A stretch of 64,000 bases of DNA. Source: Bradysia coprophila. Its lineage: Eukaryota > Arthropoda > Insecta > Diptera > Sciaridae. The translations under genes were made by a program, and so were the position numbers. The DNA is taken from contig NW_023503941.1 of NCBI RefSeq assembly GCF_014529535.1, forward strand, positions 2,788,942-2,852,941, read 5' to 3'. The notes under the pieces were generated by a model. That model had not been told where the DNA came from. It searched no databases and saw only the letters and a list, made by a program, of their open reading frames with translations. Positions 1 through 9,475 of the stretch are shown piece after piece (the first letter of the stretch is position 1; every line of letters starts with the position of its first letter).

Positions 1-557
1 AGTACGGCCGCATTCGATGTAGCATTTTGAACGAGGTGGCTAGCTGGAAAACGGAACAAGATGTGGCCGAAGCAAAAATTCTGGGCACGTATCGCATACC
101 TCGTGAGGAGGAGTACCTGAAACGGAAGCAGCGCAAGCGATCGATACTCGCCGAAATATCGAAATGCTACAAGACGAACATCCAGCATTGTGGTCTGCTG
201 TTGGATCTGGCATATCCGTTCTTTTGTGCCACACCGGATGGCCTGAGTGACGACCTTGTGGTGGAAATCAAGATGCCGTCGACACAAGTGGAATACGCAA
301 AGTATTTGGTGAACAACGAAACGATTCCGCCGAAATACTTTGCCCAAATTCAAATGCAAATGTTTCTGGCCAACCGGCTGAAGGCACTGTACTGTGTGGT
401 GGCACCCGATTTTGCGAAAAGCGGTGCGGTGGAGTACATCAATGTGGATCTGAACAAGACATTCATCGAACCGCTTTTCGCCAAAGTGGAGGACGTGTGG
501 AACAAGTTGATATTTCCGATTATTCAACGGAATGCCGCAGAGAAAGTAGCGTCTTAA
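1..557 (+). CDS. YqaJ-like PD-(D/E)XK nuclease, 3' part
   Basis: The frame is open from the left edge (codons in phase with position 3) to a TAA at 555-557, so the true start lies outside the window. About 185 residues are visible. The core looks like a YqaJ/lambda-exonuclease-type PD-(D/E)XK fold: CATPDGL supplies the acidic residue, VVEIKMP the E-x-K pair about ten residues later, and YFAQIQMQMF the glutamine-rich helix typical of this family. Family members degrade or resect DNA; insect genomes carry several uncharacterised copies, some host genes and some transposon-derived, and I cannot tell which this is. The frame has no stop or frameshift and a polyadenylation signal follows, so it looks functional rather than decayed. 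It points away from BOP1, with about 2.3 kb between their coding parts. Confidence 0.72.
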   Translation, partial: YGRIRCSILNEVASWKTEQDVAEAKILGTYRIPREEEYLKRKQRKRSILAEISKCYKTNIQHCGLLLDLAYPFFCATPDGLSDDLVVEIKMPSTQVEYAKYLVNNETIPPKYFAQIQMQMFLANRLKALYCVVAPDFAKSGAVEYINVDLNKTFIEPLFAKVEDVWNKLIFPIIQRNAAEKVAS

Positions 558-582
558 TGTACAGCCGGTACCCCGAAGGTTC

Positions 583-588
583 AATAAA
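583..588 (+). promoter_or_regulatory. Polyadenylation signal of the YqaJ-like gene
   Basis: AATAAA lies 26 bases after the stop codon and a T-rich stretch follows, as expected for a short 3' UTR. Confidence 0.6.
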
Positions 589-990
589 TTTGTTTTTAAA
601 TATTTTTCATTCAAAGATGCTGTTGTCTTTTCACACGGTGCTACGACAGGTCAAACGACTAACGGATTAAATTTGGAATGCTCGAGAGTGACATCTCAGA
701 CATTGCAGCATTCGACTTCAAAGAATTCTTTGATACGACCGTCTAAAATGCCACGTTTAGCACATGTGTCGTCTCGGGCGTTTCGCTCTTTCAACGACTT
801 ACTGTCTCAAACACTCCCTCTTCCAGTCTTCTGTCTCTAAAAAAATATTTGGACTGCGGACCATTCGATCTTCCTTCTACTTATTTGAGACTTACGAATC
901 GAGAAGTGAAAGACAATTATTCCAAGAATCGGAGAAGTTGGAGTCGTTTCGCTCACTGGAGCCTTTTAATGAATTTCGACTACTGGATAG
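589..990. other. Intergenic stretch without recognised features
   Basis: No homology, RNA gene or repeat relation was recognised between the 3' UTR of the nuclease gene and the foldback element. The one open frame here (764-1000, 78 codons) has no recognisable protein character. Confidence 0.5.
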
Positions 991-2646
991 AGGGGTCTGA
1001 GTATCCAAAGTAATTTTTTTCTTAGGATCAGGTGGAAGCAACCGATGAAAACCGATTTAACTGTAAAATTTCCAACCTGAATGTATCCGTCAAATCTGCA
1101 CATTTTTTCATGTTCTTGACGGTTTCCGAAAGGTTGGAACAATAACTGAACAAACCACTTTTTTCAAGGGACCAAATTCGCCCGGGCTATGGAGAATTCT
1201 CGGAACAGTGTCCCGTAAAAACCGCTAACTTGGAGACTCATTTCCCTGGCCTTTTCTTAATTAATTTGGTTGTGTGGGGGCTCTTTGGAAAGAGCCTGTG
1301 GTGACACAGATCACAGTAATCTATTGAATTGTATAGAGTCGCAGCAACCCTTGAAACAGCCTATAAATACCAATCATTCTTTGTAAATAAAATCATTCAA
1401 TCACCAGCTTCGGCTGGCAACACATTTACTGTGTTTCATTTGTAGAACATCAGTTCCCACAAGCCCAATCAACGGAAGTTGGCCGAGCTCTGAAATATCA
1501 TAGGATCAAGAGCCTCAGTTCAAGGAAACATCAGTAGTGTCCTTATCAATTTTTTGGCTACAAAAATTTGGTAAATAATGAGCGCTTTCATGATGCCGTT
1601 GAACGATCTACAACTATGTGACTGTTCCTGAATCTTCTCACATCAGTCCCACAACTAGAACTCAAGGAAAACAAGCACTTCCAGCAGTTTATTTGTAGTT
1701 TTCAATGGATTTGAAAAGATATTAAAGTTTCTAGAGGTCAGTTCTTAGAATTCCATCACTCCGAAAGGTCCACCTTCTTCCCAGTGATAGATCTCAAGGA
1801 TGACAAAAATTTCCTTCAACTTTTTTGAGTTCTCTTTGATTTGAGGCTAGGCTGAGGTGTCTGAAGGTCAGTTCCTATAGTTCCATCACTCCTAAAGGTC
1901 ATTCTTTTACAGATCAAGATCTAAAGGATGAAAAGTTCTTGAGCTAGGACAAGAATATTGACCACTATGGAGTGATGGAACTCTAGGAACTGACCTCTAG
2001 ACACCTGAACTTTACATTAAATCCAGAATAGAACTCAAAAAAGCCAATGGAAATGCTCGCCATCCTTGAGTTCTATCACTGGGAAGAAGGTGGACCTTTC
2101 GGAGTGATGGAATTCTAGGAACCGACCTCTAGAAACCTCGATATCTTTTCAAATCCATCATGGGAAACTACAAAAAGAAACTGCTGGAAATGCTTGTCTT
2201 TCTTGAGTTTTAGCTATTCGATGGATGTGGGAAGACTAAGGATTAGTCATAAAATTGCAGATCATTCAATGTCACCGTTGTTCTGTGATTTTTCGAGTAA
2301 AAAACTGCTAAGGAAACTAGTGATGCTTCAGTTAACTGAGGCTCCTGATCCTTTGATATGTCAGAGCTCGGTCAACTACAGTTGATAGATTGTCAGATTA
2401 CATTTCCATCATTAGGAAATGGCCTGGGAAATCAGTCTCAAAGTTAGCGGTTTTTACGGGACACTTTTCCGGGAATTCTCCATAGCCCAGACTGTTCCAG
2501 ACCCTTGACAGAAAGTTGTTTTACGAGTTTCGGAATCCGTTGAGATCATCAAAAAATATTCAAATTTGACGGAGATAAGTTTTCTGCTAAAATCGGTTTT
2601 CACCGGTTATTACCGGTTCATGAGGCCCAAAAAACCTTAGACCTCT
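991..2646. mobile_element. Large foldback (inverted-repeat) element
   Basis: The two halves are imperfect reverse complements along nearly their whole length. Examples are GGGCTATGGAGAATTC near 1183 against its complement near 2470, the AAAACCGATTT block near 1050 against its complement near 2590, and ATCACTCCGAAAGGTCCACC near 1755 against its complement near 2090. The centre lies near 1850-1900. The ends share AGRGGTCTRAG. No transposase frame is present, so it is a non-autonomous foldback or very long-TIR element. The arms differ by many substitutions and by one insertion in the left arm, so it is not young. It lies between BOP1 exon 3 and the nuclease gene, hence within the next BOP1 intron if that gene continues leftward. 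Confidence 0.7.
1273..1461 (+). mobile_element. Probable solo LTR inside the left foldback arm
   Basis: This 189-bp block has no counterpart in the right foldback arm. It starts TGTGGGGGCTC and ends CAGTTCCCACA, which are near-inverse short repeats of the TG...CA type. It contains TATAAATA near 1361 and AATAAA near 1386, in LTR-like order. I found no clear target-site duplication, and no internal retroelement coding region is attached. Confidence 0.42.
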
Positions 2647-2816
2647 CTGTGACATACAGTAGCCAAAATTCATTAAAAGACTCGAGTGATCGAGATGACA
2701 TAGCAGCCCGAACCAATAGCCGAACAAAGACGAGCCCCAGCGTGAGGACTTTCCAGAAATTACCGATCGTCTATCGTAAAACCCTTTCCCAGCTAAGAAT
2801 TTCCCCATTCACATAC

Positions 2817-4129
2817 CTGGCAGATCTCGTTTCGGCGCCGACACATGATCATGGATGCGTCGCATTTTCTCTCTGTCCGTATCCGATTCCCACAACATAT
2901 AGAACTTCGGTCCGGCAGTGGCTTTCTCCTTCTCGCGCTGTTCGGTTGTCTTCATCCAACCCATTTTGATTGCATGCACCAACTTCGACACTTTCGATTT
3001 CTCCGATTTGGACGGCAAAAACGAGCGTTTGTGGGCTGGCACATTCGTTATCGGCATCTGTTCCACTTCGGATGTGAACCATTCGACCCATGGCTGAAAA
3101 TGAGGAGGATCGTGAGTCTCTTCGGCAATTCTAACTCCTCGAACTATGCGTCGCCTTTGATCGGGCTGACGAAATTCGTAGACCAACTCAACAACCGACT
3201 CAACAAACGGCGCACCAACTTACCGCATAATCGTCGTACTGATCGTCCGGAATGCGCTGTGAATTGATCCGTTTTATCAACTCGATATCCGCCTCACTGA
3301 TGACAATATCCTGTCCGGTTTGCATATCCTTGACCGTGCGCCAGAAATTCGGATCCTCCATTCGCTTCAGGAAGTCGTCCAGTTGATCACGTCGCGCCGG
3401 TTTGATTATTTTCTTTGCGTCCCAATCGTAGCCAATGTGCTTGTACTCATCATACCAATGCATCGGAACGTTGCCGATGGTGTTCCGGATGTCCTCCTCG
3501 TCGGACGAATCATTCTTGTACTCATCGTCTCCATCCGAACGTTTCGTTGTCGACGAACTGCCATTCAGTTCGGATTTGAATGCCTCCACGGATGTTGGTT
3601 TCTGTTGTTTCTTCTGCTTTGCGACAGTGGCTGTGGATGCTGCAGCTGATGGTGGATCCTCATTCACATGGTTTTCGTCGTCGGCGCTAGACTCATCATC
3701 CGAATCGCTAACATAAACATCATCCTCATCGGATGAACCTTCATCCTTCACATCGTCGTCTTCGTCTTCAACGTCATCGCCGTTCAATTTCATTTTATTC
3801 AAATTTCTGCTGAAATTTCCCTCCTCATCGCTTTCGAAACTCAATTCGCCGTCATCGTCCGATGTATACACCTCTGGTTCGCCTTCCGAATCGGAACTGT
3901 CGTTGCCGTCGTTCACAGCAACATCACCGATGCCTATTTCCTATGCACACAAAACAAACAGCCAACATTGAATTCCTGAACAGAAGAGAAAATTCCAAAT
4001 GTTTCTTACCTCTTCGCCCTCTTCACTTTCGTCCTCTGACGATTCCACACGTTCGGGCGGCGCTGAAACTTTCACACTTTCTTTTATCAACGGCGTAGCA
4101 TTCCGCTTTCTGTTCTTATTCTTTGCCAT
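2817..4129 (-). CDS. BOP1: BOP1 ribosome biogenesis protein, N-terminal three exons
   Basis: Exons on the minus strand are 4129-4010, 3940-3224 and 3093-2817, joined by GT-AG introns at consistent phases, giving 371 residues. Exon 1 starts MAKNKNRKRN and is basic. Exon 2 begins with a long Asp/Glu/Ser acidic region, then shows the BOP1NT signature (GNVPMHWYDEYKHIGYDWD, then DPNFWRTVKD). Exon 3 carries VEWFTSEVEQMP, KRSFLPSKSEK and VSAPKRDLPG. BOP1 works with PES1 and WDR12 in the nucleolus in 27S pre-rRNA processing and 60S subunit assembly. A clear donor (GTATGTG) follows exon 3, but the WD40 propeller, roughly 400 residues in the family, is not found between 2816 and 558. It may lie left of the window behind a long intron, with the nuclease gene inside that intron, or this may be a truncated copy. 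Confidence 0.9.
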
Positions 4130-4646
4130 TGCCGATTTGTGGTTGAATTGTTCCCGGAAAGTGCAATTCGTGAATGTAATGCGTGCCGAACGATTTGATT
4201 TCTTACAAAATTATTTTGACAATTCACTTCTCAACACACGTGCTACAACTGTCAATGTGTCACAATAAATATTTTTGTTGTTATTGTCAGTAGTTTGGGT
4301 AGTTTGTCACATGAACGTAGATGGCGCTCGTAACAGAAATTGTTTTTGCGATAATTTTTTGAAAACTTGTTCGCTCTCTGTGACCGATAGGTCTGTTCCA
4401 AGTGCAACAAAGAAATATTAAAGCTCGAAGAGATTTTTGTTGGGATATCAGTCGTTTTAGAAGTGTATTCAACAGTGCCTTTTATAACAGTTTACAGTTC
4501 TAATTCAAAAATTTGACAAAAATCGAAAATTTGACTAAAATTGAAAATTTGACGAAATTCGAAAATTTGCGAAAATCCGAGCGAAAATCGAAAATTTGAC
4601 GAATTTGACGAAAATCGAAAATTTAATGAAAATCAGCTACATCGAA
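4130..4646. other. Region upstream of BOP1 with degenerate AT-rich repeats
   Basis: The BOP1 promoter and 5' UTR should lie just right of 4129; I see no strong TATA box. From 4500 to 4640 a degenerate ~15-bp unit of the form GAAAATTTGACNAAAATC is repeated. Confidence 0.4.
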
Positions 4647-4745
4647 AGTGACTAAATTTTTCCAGCTGCCCAACATACCCCGAAAGTGACCAAATATTTC
4701 CAGCTGCCCAACATACCCTGAAAGTGACCAAATTTTCTAATTGCC
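4647..4745. repeat. Short tandem repeat, ~38-bp unit
   Basis: About two and a half copies of a unit containing GAAAGTGACCAAAT followed by CAGCTGCCCAACATACCC. Confidence 0.6.
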
Positions 4746-5460
4746 CACCATAATAAACCATAATATTCAAAAACTTTGAATTTTTAAATTTCGACCAAAT
4801 TGTAACCAACTTCACAACAATCATAACAACACTATCAACACAAAATGGCTGTACATTTTTATATGAGAGAAATTGTTCCAAAAATTAATTAATTCCACAA
4901 AAATCTGATTTTTCCTGAGATAATGATGAATGAAACTTAAGTTCTAATGGCCTGACTAGAGATTGGCGATTGGCTGCGGATTTTCCGAGATCGACCATCG
5001 ATAGATACACAGATAGATGGATGGATAGAAACATCGTAGAGGTAGACTACATACAGAGTAAGTTGAAAGATTTTGATTGTTTGGAGAATGTCATTTTTCA
5101 TGTATTTTTACTGAAAATGACGAGTTGGAAAACGCAATATCTCCGGTTCCCGAGCACTTTGGTAGGCGTGTGATAGCTCATTCTCTTTCAAGAGAGAATA
5201 TAAAGGCAGGGTAAATTGAAATGATCGATTATGAAGATTTTTACCGTATTGTGAGTTGAAAAAGAGTATAGATCTAAATAACAAGCTTTTGGTCGATTTG
5301 CATAACATTCACGCGCACGTTTATATACTTCGAACTCGAGCTTATGCGTATGCATTGGAAATGTTTACAGATAAAAAACCTAACAAATGCACCATAAACA
5401 GTTCAAGGATCTCATAAAGTCAAAAATTCGCCTGTTCAACCGCTAAAACGTTCAATCCAT
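4746..5460. other. Intergenic repeats, no gene seen
   Basis: The piece 4960-5100 (sequence around GATCGACCATCGATAG and the AGATAGATGGATGG run) recurs in reverse orientation near 45930-46050, so it is dispersed-repeat material. No coding region or RNA gene was recognised. Confidence 0.45.
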
Positions 5461-5717
5461 CACAGAGCCTAATATTTGGGAATCGTTTTTGAGAATTTTT
5501 GGGAATTTAGGGAATTTTTGGGAATTTTGGGAATTAATTCCCAAAAATTCCCTAAAATTCCCAAAAAATTTCTTTTCTTTGGATTTTTATAATTAAATGA
5601 TCGTAAAAGATCAGGAAAAGTTCAAAAACCTTTAAAAACTATGAAAGAAAAAAAATGGGATTTTTTTGGGAATTTTAGTGAACTTTTGAAAATTGGTTCC
5701 CAAATATTATGCTCTGA

Positions 5718-5816
5718 AGGATATAATTCTTGTCGATGTACTCGCACCAGCCAGGGCGTATACTCTACTTGTAGGTCTCTCCAAAGCCGACATTACTACA
5801 ACACCACAATAATTTA
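5718..5816 (+). pseudogene. Diverged copy (C) of the repeat-borne C-terminal exon
   Basis: The frame ending in a TAA at about 5814-5816 reads GVYSTCRSLQSRHYYNTTII, matching the C-termini encoded at 15027-15184 (-) and 18066-18223 (+), which end YSTCRSFQGRQSYNITTI. Only the last ~25 codons are alignable. The shared 3' flank resumes at about 6772 after an inserted element. Confidence 0.5.
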
Positions 5817-5817
5817 A

Positions 5818-6767
5818 GAGCAATCTACACTCCGACCCCCTATGAAATACATTTTTGATGATAACTTTTTATTAGAATTATTTTTGAAAAAAGTGGCCTC
5901 ATCGTTTGGTGCCAGAGAACATATAAGGTTTCGATAGCCACTGGAATTGTCCAGATTGATGCGAAAAAACTCAAAACTCCTAAAATTTGTGTTTTTATGA
6001 TATTTTTTGGACTTTTGAGTTTTCTCGACGTAGACTGCATCAATCTTGACAATAAACCGCGAGCGTTACCGTGGATTTACATAGCAACGTAAAAGTGACA
6101 GATGCAATGTTTTTTAAATACTGCAACCCGAAATTTCATTCATAAAATTAAAATTATGAATGAAATTTCGAGTTGCCGTATGAGAAAATTTTTGCATCTG
6201 TCACTTTTACGTTGCTATGTAAATCCACAGTTAGTCCATATTATTTTTATTTCAATGAACGCATCAAAAACACACTGAAAATGTATATTGATATTGGAAA
6301 AGTGGAATTTGAAATTCTTAATTTTAGTTTAAAAAGCCGCCCCTATTTTTAAAAAAATCTCGCGCTTGAAAAAAAAAAACAATTTCGTGACTTAACAAAT
6401 TGGGATGTTTTATTTGTTGACAGTTCGTTTTAATTGTGATCACCGAGTTAACCAAAAAACCAACACTAACAAACAAAATATTCCTATCAGCTGACAGATA
6501 CCTAATATCACATTTCGATTCTTTAGAGTTTCCGTACGTGAGTTCATCATGGCAGTGATTTTTCTAATTAAATTCTATAAAAAAATAGAAAAAGTTTTTA
6601 TTACAAAAATAAACTTTTATTAAAAAAGGCTCGCGGTTTATTCTGGTGGCTATCGAAACTTTATATGTTGTGGCACCAAACGATGAAACCACTTTTTTCC
6701 AAAAATATTCTAATAAGAAGTTATCATCGAAAATGTTTTTCATAGAAGGTCGGAGTGTAGACTGCTC
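5818..6767. mobile_element. TTAA-flanked non-autonomous element (piggyBac-like)
   Basis: A 950-bp element lies between TTAA at 5814-5817 and TTAA at 6768-6771. Its termini are GAGCAATCTACACTCCGACC and the complement of GAGCAGTCTACACTCCGACC, extending to about 125-bp imperfect TIRs. The uninterrupted sequence in the related copies at 15027 and 18223 reads AATTTAAAATAATT, giving the empty site with a single TTAA. TTAA duplication is the piggyBac hallmark. It has no transposase frame and carries an internal palindromic MITE (6066-6233). Confidence 0.75.
6066..6233. mobile_element. Palindromic MITE, family GTGGATTTACATAGC
   Basis: About 168 bp forming an almost perfect hairpin. The arms begin GTGGATTTACATAGCAACG and contain AAAAGTGACAGATGCA. 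A second copy with its inner halves swapped lies at 37284-37452. Confidence 0.8.
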
Positions 6768-6771
6768 TTAA

Positions 6772-6960
6772 AATAATTATTTTTGAGTTATAGCCGCAAA
6801 AAGGTCTTCGGTACCCTCTGACATGCTTTCACCTTTGAACACTTTAACCGAAAATTTAAAAAAAAATTCGAAAAAAATGAAAGACGAATCTAGAATTGAA
6901 GACGAATCTATCACTCCTTAAAATCGGAGACCACTTGTTCCCCTATCACCATCACCTCCA
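6772..6960 (+). repeat. 3' flank of the repeat-borne exon family (copy C)
   Basis: After the TTAA element, sequence equivalent to the region after the stop in the other copies resumes: TAAAATAATTATTTTTGAG, GGTACCCTCTGACATGC, then CGGAGACCACTTGTTCCC. The reverse complement is found at about 14836-15026. This links the 5.7-7.0 kb and 14.8-15.2 kb regions as one dispersed family. Confidence 0.55.
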
Positions 6961-7156
6961 GTTTTGGCCATATGCCGCTTAAGCTCAATTTACTGAATAT
7001 ATTATATTCAATATGTTCTGAAATATTTGTTGTTTTTTTTGGGAATTTTTGGGAATTTTAGGGAATTTAGAGAATTAATTCCCAAATATTAGGCTCTGAT
7101 TCCATCAACAAAGTTCGTCCGATACATATAAGATTGCTTATGTGTCCAACTTATTT

Positions 7157-7246
7157 CGCGCCGCGTCAATCACAATAGCCCACAAAGTGACATTTTCCTT
7201 ATACAAAATGTGTCATTTTGTCAATTATTGTGAATGACGCGGCGCG
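7157..7246. mobile_element. Small hairpin element with CGCGCCGCGTCA ends
   Basis: A 90-bp inverted repeat: the left arm starts CGCGCCGCGTCAATCACAAT, the right arm ends with the complementary ATTGTGAATGACGCGGCGCG, and a short AT-rich loop separates them. Confidence 0.65.
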
Positions 7247-7399
7247 AGATTCCTAGCAACCAATGTAAATCCACAAAACGACTGAAGATCTGAAATAAAC
7301 TCATTTGAAACAAAAATTAGGTGACTAAAATACAGTTCAAAGAAAAAAGGAGATAAGAATAGTATTTTTCGTACCAAGACAGGAAATGACGATTTTTTC

Positions 7400-7545
7400 A
7401 GCACCAGTCCTAAGTTTTCCTTTTAAATAAATTCAATTTCCACTCCGTTTGCGTGACAGTTCTTTTGTTCTATTTTACAACTGTCATGTAAACGGAGGCT
7501 AAAAGGAGTGCTATTTTTTAGTGGAAACTATACTTTAAAGGTACA
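7400..7545. mobile_element. Dispersed MITE, family CTCCGTTTGCGTGACAG
   Basis: The arms CACTCCGTTTGCGTGACAG and CTGTCATGTAAACGGAGGC are partly inverted around an AT-rich centre. A reverse-oriented copy is at 48516-48640. Confidence 0.6.
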
Positions 7546-8075
7546 ATCAGCATGGGGAAGGTCTGCCTGCACCAGCACCAGCACCTATACGTATCTAACT
7601 AACTAACGTAGGCGATTTCAACTATCTGAAAATTCGAGATTTTGCTTATTTTAAATATTACGAAGTTCAATTTTGAAGCTGCAGTAACGTGTAATAGCTC
7701 ATTGAACTAGTATGGATTCCTAGATTACAGATATCCTAGTTTGGGGGCCATTGGAGCCAAGGGGTGAACTTCATGTACACGGCGTCAAAACGGAATGAAA
7801 CCGGATGACTGTGAATTCAGACTTAAATACGATGTGTTCTAGTTCGTACTGTACTACTGTATACACATGCCACAATTGTCACACGCAACGACGAATAAAA
7901 TTAAAATTTTCTTGCATTGCACATTCAAGGTGAACAAACCACTACACGCTTTTTGTGGCAAGCCATACGTTCGCATACGAGCCACAAGCAAATATTTGAT
8001 TTTACAAAAATTTGCCCACAGAAAACCTGCGTTCCGTTGGTTTAAACATTTTGTTTTAAACCAACAAATATATTG
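7546..8075. other. Upstream region of the six-repeat protein gene
   Basis: Positions 7590-7770 contain a fragment of the dispersed element seen at 22500-22995 (AACTAACGTAGGCGATTTCA and GATATCCTAGTTTGGGG). No gene was recognised. Confidence 0.45.
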
Positions 8076-8083
8076 TATAAAAG
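8076..8083 (+). promoter_or_regulatory. TATA box of the six-repeat protein gene
   Basis: TATAAAAG lies 60 bases before the ATG at 8136, giving an expected start of transcription near 8105 and a 5' UTR of about 30 bases. Confidence 0.65.
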
Positions 8084-8135
8084 TGGGGCGGGAAACTGTG
8101 GAACGGGCATATTCAATCAAGAATTCACATCGACA

Positions 8136-9280
8136 ATGAGTGTCTTGCAAGTTCTGCTTAATTTGAGTGTTGTTTGTAGTACATCAGCGGCTGATTCCTT
8201 AGCTGTAGTGTTCAAGCAACCCAACGATTTGTCGACGAACTATGCTAGACAGAAATACTGTGACCAATTGCTAGCATCAAAGTCAGAAGTTCGACTGTCC
8301 GCTAGTGATGACGTTGTTGATACTATTGATTTGGGGATAGTCAAAAAAGGTAAGGTCGCTGAGAGTAGTGAACCTAACTCACAGAAATGCTGGAAGGTTG
8401 ACGCAACGCCATCTGTTGTTATTTTCCCATTTTCTTTTAACACAAAACGTATGTAGATCCTTGCGCACAATTCGACGTCGGAATGACATGGTCATACGTC
8501 GGTCAAATATATGGGTTACATTGCATCCACACAGCGGAACCTTCAGATCCACATACTTGGGAGGACAACAATCTTTGCTTCAAACATAACTATGGAATAA
8601 AATGGTCGTATGCTGGGCCCATTTACGGCATGAAATGTACCCAAGTGGTGGAACCGTCTGACCCACATACGTGGAACGACAATTACATTTGCGTACCGCC
8701 GACATCCACTTTTGAATTTGCTTGGTCATACACTGGACCCATCGCGCATGCTTGTTGCGTTCAAATGCTCGAGCCGTCCGATCCACATACATGGTCCGAC
8801 AATTACATTTGCCTGAAAAATTCCGTGCCCCTATGCGGTAAGTGAAGGATTTTCTCAATTTGGAGAGCAAGGACCGTGCGTTTCATATTTCGCTCCCTTT
8901 CATTGACAGACATTTGCACACCTTTCAACATCGGATTGCAATGGTCGTCAGCCGGTCCCATTACATCCAAACATTGCGTCCAAATCGTGGAACCATCGGA
9001 TCCACATACTTGGGGGGATAATTATCTTTGTTTCAACAAAGACTATGGCGTACGTTGGTCATTTGCTGGTCCAATTACCGGCATGAAATGCACTCAAACG
9101 ACCGAACCTTCTGATCCGCATACATGGGGTGACAATTACATCTGCGTTCCAGAGACGTCCACATTCGAATTCGTCTGGTCATACGCTGGTCCCATCAAAC
9201 ACATGTGTTGCTATCAAATTTTGGAACTAGCCGATCCGAATACATGGAATGATAACTATCTGTGTTTGGTGTCGGTGTGA
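8136..9280 (+). CDS. Secreted six-repeat Trp/Cys protein
   Basis: Three exons: 8136-8349, 8457-8837 and 8910-9280, with GTAAGG and GTAAGT donors and phase-1 introns, giving 321 residues. The N-terminus (MSVLQVLLNLSVVCSTSAA) looks like a signal peptide, then come ~50 low-complexity residues. Exons 2 and 3 each encode three ~40-residue repeats built on WSxAGPI, a short variable stretch with one or two Cys, EPSDPHTW, then DNYLC. Repeats 1, 2 and 3 resemble repeats 4, 5 and 6 one to one (for example STFEFAWSY against STFEFVWSY), so one exon was duplicated whole. Cys residues recur at fixed places, suggesting disulfides outside the cell. I do not recognise the family with certainty; a lectin-like or other extracellular binding role is only a guess. 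TATA box and AATAAA are both present and no stop interrupts the frame, so it looks like a working gene. Confidence 0.85.
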
Positions 9281-9305
9281 TGTGTATGACAAAGAAAAAC
9301 GTTTG

Positions 9306-9311
9306 AATAAA
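9306..9311 (+). promoter_or_regulatory. Polyadenylation signal of the six-repeat gene
   Basis: AATAAA lies 26 bases after the TGA stop. Confidence 0.6.
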
Positions 9312-9475
9312 GCTGAGCCCTACACTTTCACGATTTATGCTTTTCGATTGTCACCTGGGAAGGATATCCATAAATCCCGTCTGAGATTTTCAACTCTTTG
9401 TACTCTTCTGTCCCAACACACCACTGCTTCTAGCATGAACACTGAATTGATAAGTGTCACATTTGGAGGCTTTAG

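Larger units (their letters stand above)
5465..7099. mobile_element. Composite hAT-like element with nested insertions
   Basis: The left end reads CAGAGCCTAATATTTGGGAA and the right end is its complement (TTCCCAAATATTAGGCTCTG). Both ends are followed inwards by TGGGAATTTT-type repeats. CCATCA flanks both sides, compatible with a roughly 8-bp duplication with one irregular base. A third copy of the terminus lies at about 5696-5717, so two related elements may be joined. Inside are a repeat-borne exon copy and a TTAA-flanked element. No transposase was found. Confidence 0.5.

Noticed and set aside
2847-3267. Plus-strand open frames opposite BOP1
   Set aside because: They are antisense shadows of BOP1 exons 2 and 3, with no domain of their own.
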